Positions 49,046-59,726 of a stretch of DNA of 64,000 bases are shown piece by piece (position 1 is the stretch's first letter; each line of letters begins with the position of its first letter). Both the position numbers and the translations under genes were made by a program. The notes beneath the pieces are model-generated. The model saw only the letters and a list, made by a program, of their open reading frames with translations, did not search any database and was not told the DNA's origin. The stretch comes from Sporothrix humicola (taxonomy: Eukaryota > Ascomycota > Sordariomycetes > Ophiostomatales > Ophiostomataceae), in NCBI GenBank assembly GCA_021396245.1, contig WNYE01000137.1:1-64000 (forward strand). Reading direction: 5' to 3'.

Positions 49046-51889
49046 TCACATGTCATGGAATAGTTGCTGGAAATCCACCATGGAGTAATAATCTGCCAGT
49101 GCATGATCCGGTGTAAAAGTGTCGTCCATGGACATGCCGTACATCCCCGAGAATCCCGGAGACGCCATGACGCCCGATGTTCCACATCCATCTTGCACAA
49201 GAGGTGCAAATGGCAGGACGAATGGCTGTTGTGGCTGCTGTTGTTGATTTGGGTGTTGCTGGTGTTGTTGGTAGGGTGGTGGAGGAGGTATCAGGCCCGG
49301 GTGCTCGTGATTTGCCATGAATGCCTGTCCTTGCCCGGTTGTCTGGCTGTTCTGTCCCGGTCTCGAAGGACCACAGACACAGATGACACTGTTTGCTGGG
49401 TAGGTGACCGACGAGAACTCTTGCATGGCGCTCATGCTGAGGCGGGCAAATGTATCGTAGGGAGCTCGTGCGTCGTTCCAGCGCTCGCTAATGGCCGTCA
49501 AGATGTTAGAGCAATCCCTAAAATCACACACGACATCGATCAGGGTCGGCATAAAAGGGTTTGGACGCAGTGTCTCTCCATCGGCCGGCGTCTTGTGGAA
49601 GACCTCACGGCACCAGCGCCTGCGTCTCTGTGCACAGCAGCCCACGGCGTACACGTTGGCCAGGCCGGCCATGAATATCGTGTACAGCGTGACCCACGAG
49701 TAGTTGAACTGGCGGGCACGAAGAAGCTCGCCGTATCTCTGGAGAACACCGCGTGAGGCCGTCCACAGGATATGCAGCGGGTCGTCGTTGATGTTCCCGC
49801 CGCTGACGGCATCCGATGTACTATCGTCGTCTCCATTGGTTGCACCGTTGCCGTTATTGGCCGCACCGGGACCTTTCTCTTCATACACTCGCTCCAGAGC
49901 AGGAAATGCTGCCGACGGGCGGAAGAGCATAAGGCATGCGCTGTGGTAGAGGGCCTGATACCAGCTTGGGTGGAGAAACGAAGACCGCGTGGGGTGGTCC
50001 GGCCGTTGGTACTGCTGGAGATTCAGACGTTCGATGTTCTTCTGCCATTCTCGCAGCGACTTGTAGATCTCTCGCCGAACGGCTCGTCTCTCGTGCAGTG
50101 GCTGCGTCTGAACGGATCGGCTGGTGTACATGCAGCGGTGGATGCGTGCTTGCAAGCGGCGATACAGAATGTGCTGGATGAAGAGGGATGTTGGTTGCTC
50201 CTGCTCTTGCCCTTGTCCGTCAACAGTTGTACTTCCGACCGTGCTTGCGGCATTCTCCTTGCCAATTTCTTCATCTGTGGCAGCAGAAGGAAGGGGCACG
50301 TCGATGTCATCGTCGTGGATGGCAAGTGGCCGGCCGAGTGAGATATTGACAATAGTCTCGAGGTTGTAGTAGCACCAGAAGCTGCGACGCTGCATCTCCA
50401 TGCGGATGCCTGCCGGGAGAGGGCCGGTGATGTGCACCTCGCACCGTTGGAGCAGTCGCGCAGCTGCGGCACCTGTCAGACCAGCGCCAGTTTGATGTAG
50501 GCCCAGCTCGACCACTAATTGTGTTGCCTGCCCGAGTGCTTCCCAGAGCTCACTGGATGTGTCTCGTAGGCTCGCATGAATTCCGTATTTGCTGTACAGC
50601 AACAACGCCTGGAGTGCCCGGATGTCACGCATAGCGGCAACTGTGTCGAGGCGGGCCAGTGCTCGGGAGAAGTGGCGCTCGGCATCGCCAAAACCAAGAC
50701 CCCATTCCAGATGTCGTTTTGCAGGAACTGCCCCGAGAGCCAGCACAATATCAAAGGCAAAGGCACCCGGCGCATCCGTCTGGTATTTCTTGGGGTCGGC
50801 ATAGAGTTCGCGGACCATACTCATGAACATGGGCTGGTGCAGTAGCGGGAATGTGAGATGCCAGTGGGCAAAGTACGACTCGATCAGCGGCATGGCAACG
50901 GACTCGTCGATGAGCGTCATGGGTGTTGTAGGGGCTCGCGGCATGGCCATCCGCTCGCTGTTGTTGTTTGCATTGTCGCCCGTGTCGGATGTGCTGTCGA
51001 CGCCGTATCCGTAGCCATATCCTCGCCGGCCATCCGGAGCACGGCCAAACAGGGAGCCGTTCGTTCCATTCATGCTGCCATTGACGCCGTTCATATGTCC
51101 ACTCCGGTCGGTATTGCCGTCTGTGCCGTCGTCATGCGATGCACCGTCGACAACACGCTCCACAACGTCGGTGAACTCCACGCCGTTACTCGACCCCAGA
51201 TAACGGGCTTCTTCTCCAGGTGTGCGGTGGGAAGATGTCGATTGTGTTGGAGATAATCGGTTGACTAGTGGCGGATGCGGTTGTGGAGGCGGTGGTGGGC
51301 CGAGAGGTTGGACGGAGACGGAAGATGCCTGGATGGTAGGCGTGGCTAGAGACGGGGAGGGGATGTGGTTGGACGATGGTGTCTGTGACTGTTGGTGTTG
51401 TTGGGAGATCTGTGGAGTTTGTGATGTTTGTTGTGCCGTTGCATGTGACTGTGACTGCGATGGCGACGGCGACAGAAGGGGCGATGATGGTGACTGCCCG
51501 TTTTGGGCGCGGCCATTGACCCCGTTGGTCTGCACCTGTGGCGGTGCTTGTCCAAAGTCGGTGCCAGCAGCCGCCATCGTCATTACTAGGGCAGCCTCAT
51601 GCTCGGCGTCGGTGATGGCAGGCACGCTCCCGGGCAAGTCTGTCATAGGCGTGTCTGCCGGCACCGATCCTGGGATAGAGTCTGCCCCCTCTCCCCTCAG
51701 GCGGGCATTCTCGTGCTCCAGCTCGCGCAGCCGTCGCTCCACCGACTTGATGTATTCCTGCCGCAGCTGCCGGTCTCTCCATTTGTTGGGATATTGACAC
51801 GGCACTTGGCCCTTGGAGCACGACGTGCAGCTCGGCATGCGCCGGTCGCACTTTGTCTTGCGCGAGTGGCAGCGTTCGCAGGCGCGCAT
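49046..51889 (-). CDS. Zn2Cys6 transcription factor with fungal-specific TF domain
   Basis: Single exon, 947 residues. It begins almost at once with the zinc cluster CERCHSRKTKC, six residues, then CTSC and QVPC (C-x2-C-x6-C-x6-C-x2-C-x6-C). A linker and a coiled coil come next (SVERRLRELEHENARL). A 200-residue Ser/Gln/Pro-rich linker precedes the middle-homology domain (about 330-760), with MPLIESYFAHWHLTFPLLH and RRSFWCYYNLE as typical pieces. The C-terminal 150 residues are low-complexity, with a Gln-rich run around QQHQQHPNQQQQPQQ. It is nuclear and binds CGG-type half sites as a dimer. The regulated genes are unknown; the nearest candidates are the CoA-transferase (convergent) and the PRISE/dehydrogenase group on the other side. 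Confidence 0.95.
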   Translation of the reverse strand: MRACERCHSRKTKCDRRMPSCTSCSKGQVPCQYPNKWRDRQLRQEYIKSVERRLRELEHENARLRGEGADSIPGSVPADTPMTDLPGSVPAITDAEHEAALVMTMAAAGTDFGQAPPQVQTNGVNGRAQNGQSPSSPLLSPSPSQSQSHATAQQTSQTPQISQQHQQSQTPSSNHIPSPSLATPTIQASSVSVQPLGPPPPPQPHPPLVNRLSPTQSTSSHRTPGEEARYLGSSNGVEFTDVVERVVDGASHDDGTDGNTDRSGHMNGVNGSMNGTNGSLFGRAPDGRRGYGYGYGVDSTSDTGDNANNNSERMAMPRAPTTPMTLIDESVAMPLIESYFAHWHLTFPLLHQPMFMSMVRELYADPKKYQTDAPGAFAFDIVLALGAVPAKRHLEWGLGFGDAERHFSRALARLDTVAAMRDIRALQALLLYSKYGIHASLRDTSSELWEALGQATQLVVELGLHQTGAGLTGAAAARLLQRCEVHITGPLPAGIRMEMQRRSFWCYYNLETIVNISLGRPLAIHDDDIDVPLPSAATDEEIGKENAASTVGSTTVDGQGQEQEQPTSLFIQHILYRRLQARIHRCMYTSRSVQTQPLHERRAVRREIYKSLREWQKNIERLNLQQYQRPDHPTRSSFLHPSWYQALYHSACLMLFRPSAAFPALERVYEEKGPGAANNGNGATNGDDDSTSDAVSGGNINDDPLHILWTASRGVLQRYGELLRARQFNYSWVTLYTIFMAGLANVYAVGCCAQRRRRWCREVFHKTPADGETLRPNPFMPTLIDVVCDFRDCSNILTAISERWNDARAPYDTFARLSMSAMQEFSSVTYPANSVICVCGPSRPGQNSQTTGQGQAFMANHEHPGLIPPPPPYQQHQQHPNQQQQPQQPFVLPFAPLVQDGCGTSGVMASPGFSGMYGMSMDDTFTPDHALADYYSMVDFQQLFHDM

Positions 51890-52770
51890 GATGACGTTGA
51901 CAGACGCCGAAGGCGGATGTCGACGGGTGACGTGAGCGTTGACGATAAGGGGTTGTCGAGTTCGATGCGGCAGTGCCGTGTCACCGTATCGCGGGATTGT
52001 GTCGCGTTCTCAGGACATGCGTGTACTCTCGAGGATCTCTGACTCCGTATCATGGGTCGGTGTCGCACAGCATACCTCGATCCATGCCGCGGTTTGGAGA
52101 GTCTGGGGATGGATTGATTGTCTGGGGTTGGAGTTGGCATTGGCTCGTCTCCCGTCAACGTCGGCTTTTTTCGCCGAAGGTCTGCCACACACTGTCACTC
52201 AGTGTCACTCAGTATCATTTTTGGTGTGAATCCACTGGCTTTAGTGGGTCGACAGCGTGCGGGGTAGGTCGCTTGCAGGGTTAGTGCATCACTAGCGTGC
52301 CTTCCCCAGATAGCATGCGCCCAGCTAATGGCGAATCATTGCGCCGTCATCATCACTACATGTCCGATTGCGGCATCGTATGTGGTGTTCACAGACAGTG
52401 TTCCATGATGCGTTGCGGTGATTCATTGTTTTTAATTTGGAGAAGTCGACGTGGTCATTTATTTTCACGATTTGAATTTAAATTCATGTTTACGGTGAAT
52501 TTTTTTTTTCTTTTTTTTTTCAACTTAATATCATTTCATTGAATAAAAGAATCAGAAAGTGTAAACAAAAAAGAAAAGAACGAAGCATAAGAGGATCATA
52601 GCTCAACAATCAATGTTATGACAACCAAATATGGTTGGGAAATTAGAATCAAGTACAGATGGACGGAAACAGCACATATAAGGAGAACACCACATCAAAT
52701 AATAGACAAAATAGTACACGTGAAATCATGAATCAAATTAATTTGCTATTCAAGGGAAACATCACCCAGC
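51890..52770. other. Intergenic, TF promoter side
   Basis: About 880 bases. It includes a T-rich tract at 52500-52522 and an AT-rich 3' flank of the next gene (52530-52770). No gene is seen. Confidence 0.55.
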
Positions 52771-54087
52771 CTACTCAAACGACGTGGCCGATGGTGGTGG
52801 CACTACCTTGAGGCGGGCCAGATCACGGATGGTGTTGAACGCCGTCTCAAAAGAGTCAGCAGTTGCATGGAAGCCCAGATCGCGGGCCTTGCGCATGCTG
52901 AGCGACAGCGCCCAGCCGCCAATGACGGCCGAGTCGGTCATGCTGAAGATCTGGGGACGGTTGACCTCGGTGAAGGGGTCAATGGCCAGGTCGTGCTTCT
53001 TGGCGAGCTCGGCCCAGGCGGCCTGCACCTCGGGCTCACCAGCCCACTCGAGCAGACTAAAGGTAGAGCGCGTGACGCCCTGGGGGCCGTAGCCACGGGG
53101 CGGGTCTGGGTAGCGCGACTTGGTGACGCGGTACTTGGACTCGTCGGACTCGGGCGGCGTCCAGGTGGTGCCGAACCAGCGGGCCAGGTAGGGCCAAAAG
53201 CGGCCCCAGGTGAAGTTGGTGCCGTCCTGGACATTGAAAGCCTCATTGGCGGCGGCATCGGTCAGGGCGGCCCACTCCTCGAGGTAGGCGTTGAGAAGAG
53301 CTGTGCTCTGGCAGTACTCGCGGTCCCAGGCGGCAAAGTCACCGGGGAAGGCAAGAGGCAGGCCACGGTGGGCCTGGACGGCGCCGTAGATGGCAAGACC
53401 GACCATGTGGTTGAGGGCACTGTCGCGCACGGCGCCGATAATGTACGACGGCCGGACGACGTTCCATGTGGCGCCCGTCTCCTTGCAGAAAGCAGTCAGG
53501 GCGTCCTCCTGCGGGTAGTAGAAGTTGGCCTCGACCTCGATGCGCGGGTCGCTCTCAAAGGACGGGTTGGTGGCGGGGCCAATGTGGAAGCCGTAGTGTT
53601 TTGCGCCGGTCTGGAGAAGGAACCGCTTGGGTGTCAAGGACGCACCCTTGAGGCCGCCCAGGAAGTTGCGGATCAGGTCGCCGTTGATCTTGGCCAGCGC
53701 CTCGGCGTCGGACCACATGTTGAGGATCTGGCCCTCCTGCTTGGGCTGCATGTACGAGAAGAAAAAGACATAGTCGACGTGGCTGATGCGGCCCTTGAGT
53801 GACTCGGTAATCTGCTCAGGGCTCGACAGGAAGTCCACGGGGATGTGCTCGATCAGCTTGGCGCCCTCGCCCAGGTCTTCAAAGAAGTTGGCCGGCGGTG
53901 GCCGGCGTGACAGGCAGTAAATCTTCTTCCAGCGCTGCGGCGCGGCGGCCAGAACACGGACCATGTGGTAGCCCGACATGCCGTTGGCGCCGGTGATGAT
54001 GGCTGTCAGGTCCTTGACATCGTCGGAGTAGGTCGGCAGACCCCGGAAGGGGCCGTCGTTGCGGACAACTTGTGTTGAGGGAGCCAT
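52771..54087 (-). CDS. PRISE-family NAD(P)H enone reductase-like, second copy
   Basis: Intronless, 438 residues from the ATG at 54087. A cofactor loop, ITGANGMSGYHMV, near residue 30 is followed by LSRRPPP. The PRISE active-site motifs are intact: Lys in QTGAKHYGFH and Tyr in NFYYPQEDAL. Further family text includes SYIIGAVRDSALNH, FNVQDGTNFTWGRFWP and GVTRSTFSLLEWAGEP. The family reduces C=C bonds next to a carbonyl. Compared with the copy at 12858 it is about 50 residues longer, has no introns and differs in most positions, so the two are not recent duplicates. It lies about 700 bases from the alcohol dehydrogenase on the same strand, which may hint at a shared carbonyl or enone route. Confidence 0.9.
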   Translation of the reverse strand: MAPSTQVVRNDGPFRGLPTYSDDVKDLTAIITGANGMSGYHMVRVLAAAPQRWKKIYCLSRRPPPANFFEDLGEGAKLIEHIPVDFLSSPEQITESLKGRISHVDYVFFFSYMQPKQEGQILNMWSDAEALAKINGDLIRNFLGGLKGASLTPKRFLLQTGAKHYGFHIGPATNPSFESDPRIEVEANFYYPQEDALTAFCKETGATWNVVRPSYIIGAVRDSALNHMVGLAIYGAVQAHRGLPLAFPGDFAAWDREYCQSTALLNAYLEEWAALTDAAANEAFNVQDGTNFTWGRFWPYLARWFGTTWTPPESDESKYRVTKSRYPDPPRGYGPQGVTRSTFSLLEWAGEPEVQAAWAELAKKHDLAIDPFTEVNRPQIFSMTDSAVIGGWALSLSMRKARDLGFHATADSFETAFNTIRDLARLKVVPPPSATSFE

Positions 54088-54785
54088 TTTGGAGTGTGAC
54101 GAAAGGAGTGAAAATTGTCAACAAGAAAGTGGCAAATGCAAATGGCAAAATCACAGGATAGCAACGTATGTCCACATTCCTGAATGCCTCGATTGTTTAT
54201 GTACTGCCGTCGTCATGGCTCGACTAACACGGGGCACTACTAGGGGACTGTTTGAGGGACCTTCAAGCGTCGTCAAGACCCCGCATCGGCTGCTGATTTC
54301 CGCCGCTTCGGGCTTCGGCGCCGCGTCCATGGTTCGATGTTGATGGAGGTATTTGTTGGATTTTGGTGTAAGTTGGTGCGGATTGCGTTAGTTCAGAAGT
54401 AGAGGAGAGGAAAGGTGGGCATTCCCCGCATGTGTGCTGTGTGGACAACACGGCGTTTTCCCATGACGAGGGGAAACGGGGAAGAAACGGAGAAAGTCAG
54501 GGGAGAACGGGAAGGAAAAATAGCAGAGAATAACTACTCACAAGAAAGCAGTAATGAAATAAAAAGAAAAACACAATAAGACGAGAGATGGGGTCTGTCT
54601 TCTCCATCTGGGGTGTTGACTTGACTTGTTGACTTTTAGTGGGCCCGCTGGCTTACACTTGGAGCACTGAGGGGCGCCCATAGGCGATGGTATCCGCTGT
54701 AAGCCGATTGACGATTGCTCGTTAAGCTATCAACGCCATTCTATTCGCTACTCAATGCTATCTCAATATCCCCCCAAATCCCCCA
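54088..54785. other. Intergenic
   Basis: About 700 bases between two minus-strand genes. It contains several GCTATC words near 54725-54765 and otherwise nothing distinctive. Confidence 0.5.
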
Positions 54786-56010
54786 CTACAGCGTCAGAAT
54801 CACCTTGCGCGCCGCCTGCTTTTCAAACATTTCATAGGCTGCTGCGGCGTCCGCCAACGGCATCTTGTGCGAGACGAAGCTGTCAAACTTGTCCTGGTTG
54901 GCGGCAAAGACCTTGAGGGCCTCGCCAAAGACAGGGCGAGCAGCGGCACGGCCCATGTTGATGCTGACAGTGTTAGTAAACAAATAAATTAATGGGAGGA
55001 GAAATGAATTGAAAACGCGGGGTGTGGACTCACTCAATATTCTTTGCATATGCTTCCGCGGCAGTAAATGGCAGATCGCCCTGGTGGAAGCCAATGGACG
55101 ACAGACCGCCACAGACACGGATGGCGTCGTAGGCGAGACGCAGCGCCGGCTTGTTGCCGACGCTCTCGACGACGGCATCGGCACCACGGCCGTCGGTCAT
55201 CTTCTTGATCTCGGCGACAACGTCGTCGGTCGACAGGTTTAGCGTCTTTGCGCCCATCTTGCAGGCCTCGTCCAGACGGTCGGCGACACTGTCGACCGCA
55301 ACAACGGTGCCCTTTTCGCCGACCAGAACCTTGGCTGTCAGAATGGCACACAGACCAACAGGGCCACAGCCAAGACATAGCACGACGAGGTCCTCAGGCT
55401 TCTGGTAGGTGAATTGCGGATTGAGAAGGACACTGTCGATGCCGTCAACCTGGGGGAGATTGCCCTGGACCTGGGCGACCGTCTTGGCCGTGTCGGTGTT
55501 CCTCAACACTTTGGTAATGGCCCGCATCGCGCCGTAGTAGCCCGTGGGGAAGATGTCGCACATCAGCAGCATGCGCTCAACCGGCACGGCTTCCGGCAGC
55601 GCCTCGAGTGTGCTGTTGGCAAAGGGGACGCGTACATACTCGGCCTGGCCGCCGTTGAGTCTCTCGCTACCGAAAGAGATGCCGTGCACGCAGCGGTTCG
55701 TGTAGCCGTGCACGCAGTTCCAGCACTGCATGCACATGGGCGAGAAGACGGACATGACGCGCTGGCCGACCTCGAATCGCGTGACGGCCGAGCCCTTGCT
55801 CTCGACGGTGCCGATAAACTCGTGGCCCATGATGTGGCCCGTAGACGTCTTTTGGTGGCCGCGGTACATGTGCAGATCGCTGCCGCAGAGGGCGGACAAT
55901 TCGACCTTGAGAATGGCATCGGTTTCAACGTCGACGTACGGTCGTGGCACGTCCTTGACGGTCATCTTGTAGGGGCCATCGTAGATGACGGCCTTCATGA
56001 GTTCTGACAT
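54786..56010 (-). CDS. Zinc-dependent alcohol dehydrogenase (MDR family)
   Basis: Two exons, 56010-55034 and 54963-54786. The 70-nt intron (GTGAGT..GTCAG) restores NIDINMGRAAARP and gives 384 residues. I chose the ATG at 56010 (MSELMKAVIYDG); an in-frame ATG further upstream would add unstructured sequence. Catalytic zinc residues are in CGSDLHMYRGH and MGHEFIG. The structural zinc lobe is CMQCWNCVHGYTNRC, the full four-cysteine set. The Rossmann loop is LGCGPVGLC and AVDSV suggests NAD(H) preference. The structural lobe and spacing resemble the threonine/formaldehyde dehydrogenase-like branch, but the substrate is open. It is divergent from the aldehyde dehydrogenase at 56842, so consecutive oxidation of an alcohol to an acid is plausible. 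Confidence 0.93.
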
Positions 56011-56841
56011 GGTGAGAGTGGGGATGTTGTGACGTCGTGATGTTGTGTTGACGAGGAAGGAGCAGATGCTTTTGGAGATGTTGGAGTAACCGCGGAAAGA
56101 GGGAAGGACAGGATGAGAAAAAAAGGAAACACAAACAGAAGGAACGTTGAACTCTAACATCGGCAAGAACGCCCGGATGCAAGCTTTCTAAATAAAATAA
56201 ATAATTACAACTTGATACGCCCTCACCACACCCAATTCGACACCTCCACCTCTTTCCGCGGCATGCAGTGCCGAGTACGGCGCCCCGTGGGGTTGTTCCT
56301 TCTTTTTTTTCTTTTGATTTCAAACAAGTCCAGACAAAATCTTGGGGTCTCATGAGCATTCGGTGCAATGTCCGCCGCAGAAAAGCGATTTCCCACACGC
56401 AAAAAGGCAAGAAACCCACGGTTAGCTACGGCAAGCGCTGTAAAGTGCGCTAAAGCTGGGCGATAGTGCCTGGACTTGTAGTGGTGCCGCTGTCCGTAAG
56501 CTATCCGCTCGCTATCCAGCGCTATCGACCGCTATCCAGTAGCCGCCACAAGCTATCCTCGGCCGCTGTCGCTGCCAGTCGCTGTCAGTCGCTGTCAGAT
56601 TACACGCCGGCAAGCTTAAACACCGCTATCGCCGGCGTCTCGGGAGTCCTTCTCCCAGCTTACCTTCATAAACAAGGCAACCCCTCAAGCCCCTCACGAG
56701 TGTTGTGCTTGCTTTCCGTTGACATTTATTTTATTTATATTTTTTATTTATTTGCTCTCTTCCAATTTTGTGTTTATTATCTCTCGTCTTGTTTCACCCA
56801 CCCACCCACTCGCTTTGCTCGTTCCTTCGTTCGTCGTCACA
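56011..56841. promoter_or_regulatory. Divergent ADH/ALDH promoter with GATA cluster
   Basis: 830 bases separate the alcohol and aldehyde dehydrogenase starts. Between 56461 and 56631 there is one GATA core on the plus strand and six on the minus strand (TATC, mostly as GCTATC). Two have the CGATAG form preferred by fungal GATA factors such as AreA. A 10-base unit, TCGCTGTCAG, is also repeated around 56578-56598. The pattern suggests nitrogen- or light-type GATA control. Confidence 0.5.
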
Positions 56842-58384
56842 ATGACCATCGAAAACCCCATCCCCTCGCCGGCCGAGCTCACCAAGCTCTTCATCAACAA
56901 CGAGTATGTCGACGCCAAGTCGGGCCGCACCTACGAGCTGATCAACCCCACCGACGACTCGGTTGTCTCTGCCAAGATTCCCATTGCCGGCGCCGACGAT
57001 GTCGACCTGGCCGTGGCCGCCGCAGAAAAGGCGTTTGTCGGCGAGTGGAGCAAGTTCACAGCTAAGCAGCGCTCCGATTGTCTGCGCCGCCTGATTTCTC
57101 TCTTGGAGACGGACAACCGCCTCGAGTCGATTCTGAGACTCGACACCCTGAGCACCGGCAATCCTGTCTCGATCATCCCGACCCGCGAGAAGAACTACAT
57201 CATCGGCCAGCTGTCCTACTACGCCGGCTGGACCGACAAGCTGCGCGGCGACTACTTCCCGGCCGACGACGGCTTTGTTAAGCTGGTGCGCCAGGAGCCG
57301 CTGGGCGTCTGTGCCGGCATCTGCCCGTTCAACGCGCCCGTGGCCACGCTCATTATGAAGTCGGCGCCGGCCCTGGCGACGGGCAACGTCATTATCATTA
57401 AGCCGTCCGAGCAGAGCCCGCTCGGCTCGCTGGCGATTGCCTCCCTCTTTAAGGCCGCCGGTTTCCCACCCGGCGTTCTGCAGGTCCTGACGGGCGCTGG
57501 CGAGACTGGCGGCCTGCTGGCGAGCCACATGCGCATCCGCAAGATCAGCTTTACCGGCAGCGTTACGACCGGCCGCAAGATCCAGATCGCCTCGGCCCAG
57601 AGCAACCTGAAGAGAGTCACCCTGGAGCTCGGCGGCAAGAGCCCGGCCGTCGTGTTTGCCGACGCCGATCTCGAGAATGCGCTGACGTGGACGGTCAACG
57701 GCGTGCTGGCACGGTCTGGCCAAGTGTGTGTCGCTGCCACGCGCCTGTACGTCCAGAAATCGATTGCCGACGACTTTATCGCCAAGTACACGGCCAAGAT
57801 GAAGGCGGCCGCGGCTGGCCTCGGTAACCCGTCGGAACGCGAGACTGTCCTGGGTCCTCTGGTCAACAAAGCCGCCCTCGACCGTGTCACCGCTATGATC
57901 GAGCGCGGTAAGACCGAGTCAGAGCTGGTTGTTGGCGGCATCCGCCGCGGTGAGTCTGGCTGTTTTGTGGAGCCGACCGTCTTTGTCAACCCCAAGGAGG
58001 GTGCACAGATTTACACCGATGAGGTCTTTGGCCCTGTGGCGGTTGTCAAGACTTTTGAGACGGAAGAAGAGGTCATTGCCATGGCCAACGATACCGAGTA
58101 CGGCCTGATGGCTGGCGTGTTCACGCGTGACCTGAACCGTGCCCTTCGCCTGTCGAGTCTGATCGACTCTGGCGTTGTCGGCGTCAACTGCGTCAGCACC
58201 ATGAACGTTCAAGTTCCTTTCGGCGGCAAGAAGCAGTCGGGCGTTGGCCGTGAGTTTGGCGAGTATGTCCTGCGCGCCTACACCGAGCCCAAGACCATCC
58301 TGATCAAGTAAGTCGACCTCTACCTAAGACCCAAAGCATTTATGGACAACTTTCTAACAAACATATAGCATGAACTCGGCATAA
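56842..58384 (+). CDS. NAD(P)-dependent aldehyde dehydrogenase
   Basis: A main exon, 56842-58307, is probably followed by a 61-nt intron (GTAAGT, CTAAC, ATATAG) and a 16-base last exon, 58369-58384, giving 493 residues ending in INMNSA. Without splicing the frame stops at 58311, ending in IK with 489 residues. Both are complete enzymes. ALDH motifs: PFNAPVATLIMKSAPAL, the cofactor loop FTGSVTTGRK, the general-base glutamate in LELGGKSP, the nucleophile cysteine in RSGQVC, and VFGPVAVV. The family oxidises aldehydes to acids in the cytosol. There is no targeting peptide. Upstream lies a shared promoter with the alcohol dehydrogenase, so the pair may work in sequence on the same compound. Confidence 0.94.
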
Positions 58385-59726
58385 GCGAATTGACAGGCAA
58401 AAGACAACAACGAGATCGATGTACATGGCACATAGAATGGCACTTTTACTTTTACTTTTACTTTTCCACGAGACAAATTGTCCAAATTGTACACACCACT
58501 ACGAAGGGTAAAATCTGTTGAACTTAATGTGTTGGTGTGAAATCTCCACCTGGTTGTAATCCACTTCAAAATCTACGCGAAATCAGTACTTTGGGACGAG
58601 CCACGTTGTTGACGTAGGGCTGTGCCGTGTTGATACCGAAATATGTTTGAAGCATGCAATTGTAACACACACATTCATTTGACAGACTTGACATATCTTC
58701 AGCCGCCGCAGTGTGACGTCGGTACGTCAGTGGCGTAACAGCAGTAAATGAGTTAGACGGTACTTCCTCTTTGGGACGTGAATTAAGGAGGCGCCGTGGC
58801 CATGGCGCTCTTTCCCGTTGTTGTGCTTGGCGGCCCTGTTGCACACCCAAAAACCTGAAAAGCAATTGAGATGGCACTTGCCGAGCATCAGTCGATAATC
58901 TGGTCCCAAAACAATATTGTATTGCTCACGCGGTCGACACGGGGTTGGTTTCGATATTCTGACCTCCATCTTTTACCTCCTTTGTTGGCTCGGGCTTTTG
59001 CGCCGAACGAAACGATTTCCCCACGGGGTCAGGTTCATTGTTGGCGGTGGCGCCGCTAGCAATAACACGCCAGCACGCTAAACAGCCCCCCCGGTCTTGC
59101 CCAAAACTTGCCTAACAAAACTGACGATTCTCATTCTCCACGCTTCTTTGTAAACACGAGGCCGGCACTGGCGCTGATGAGAGTTGGCAGAAGGATGGAG
59201 GCCATAATGCTTTGCCCCGTCTTGTTTCCCCACGGGGAAAGAGCACCAAAAACGCGTGCTGAGCTGATTCAGACGGGGAGGAAGCACGCTTCCTGTGTAG
59301 GAGTGCAGTGCAGCAGGAAGGTGCAGCTGCAGGCAAAGTCGGAAGGCGCACTTGGTTCGCTCTTTCCCTCTTTCTCCTTCACCACAACACGCTAGTGTCC
59401 ACGGTGAGAATGGAGTGCCGGCGGACCTCATCTCCGACACCTGTCAATCAACGACAGCAACCCCAGAAACCTAGAAGGGAGAGAGACGACGCCCCGTCTT
59501 ACGACGGCGAGGCACAGGCTGGAATCATGTTTTGTTTTTGACAAGTGACAAGTAACAGGTATAAGAAAGACCCGACCGGCCACGTTCCTGCATCAAGACC
59601 ACGGTCTGGATCTTTTTTTTTTTGGTTTTCTTTCGGGACTTTTTTTTCCTTTACATCTTTTATCATCAATCACCCGTCATCACCGGCCATCAACATCAAT
59701 CGGGTATCATCAATCCAACGGAGAAA
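58385..59726. other. Intergenic, 1.34 kb
   Basis: Holds the ALDH 3' flank, with a (CTTTTA)n run at 58443-58466, and the promoter of the MFS transporter. T-rich tracts at 59611-59650 lie just before its start. Several short frames exist, but none has a motif or supporting context. Confidence 0.55.
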
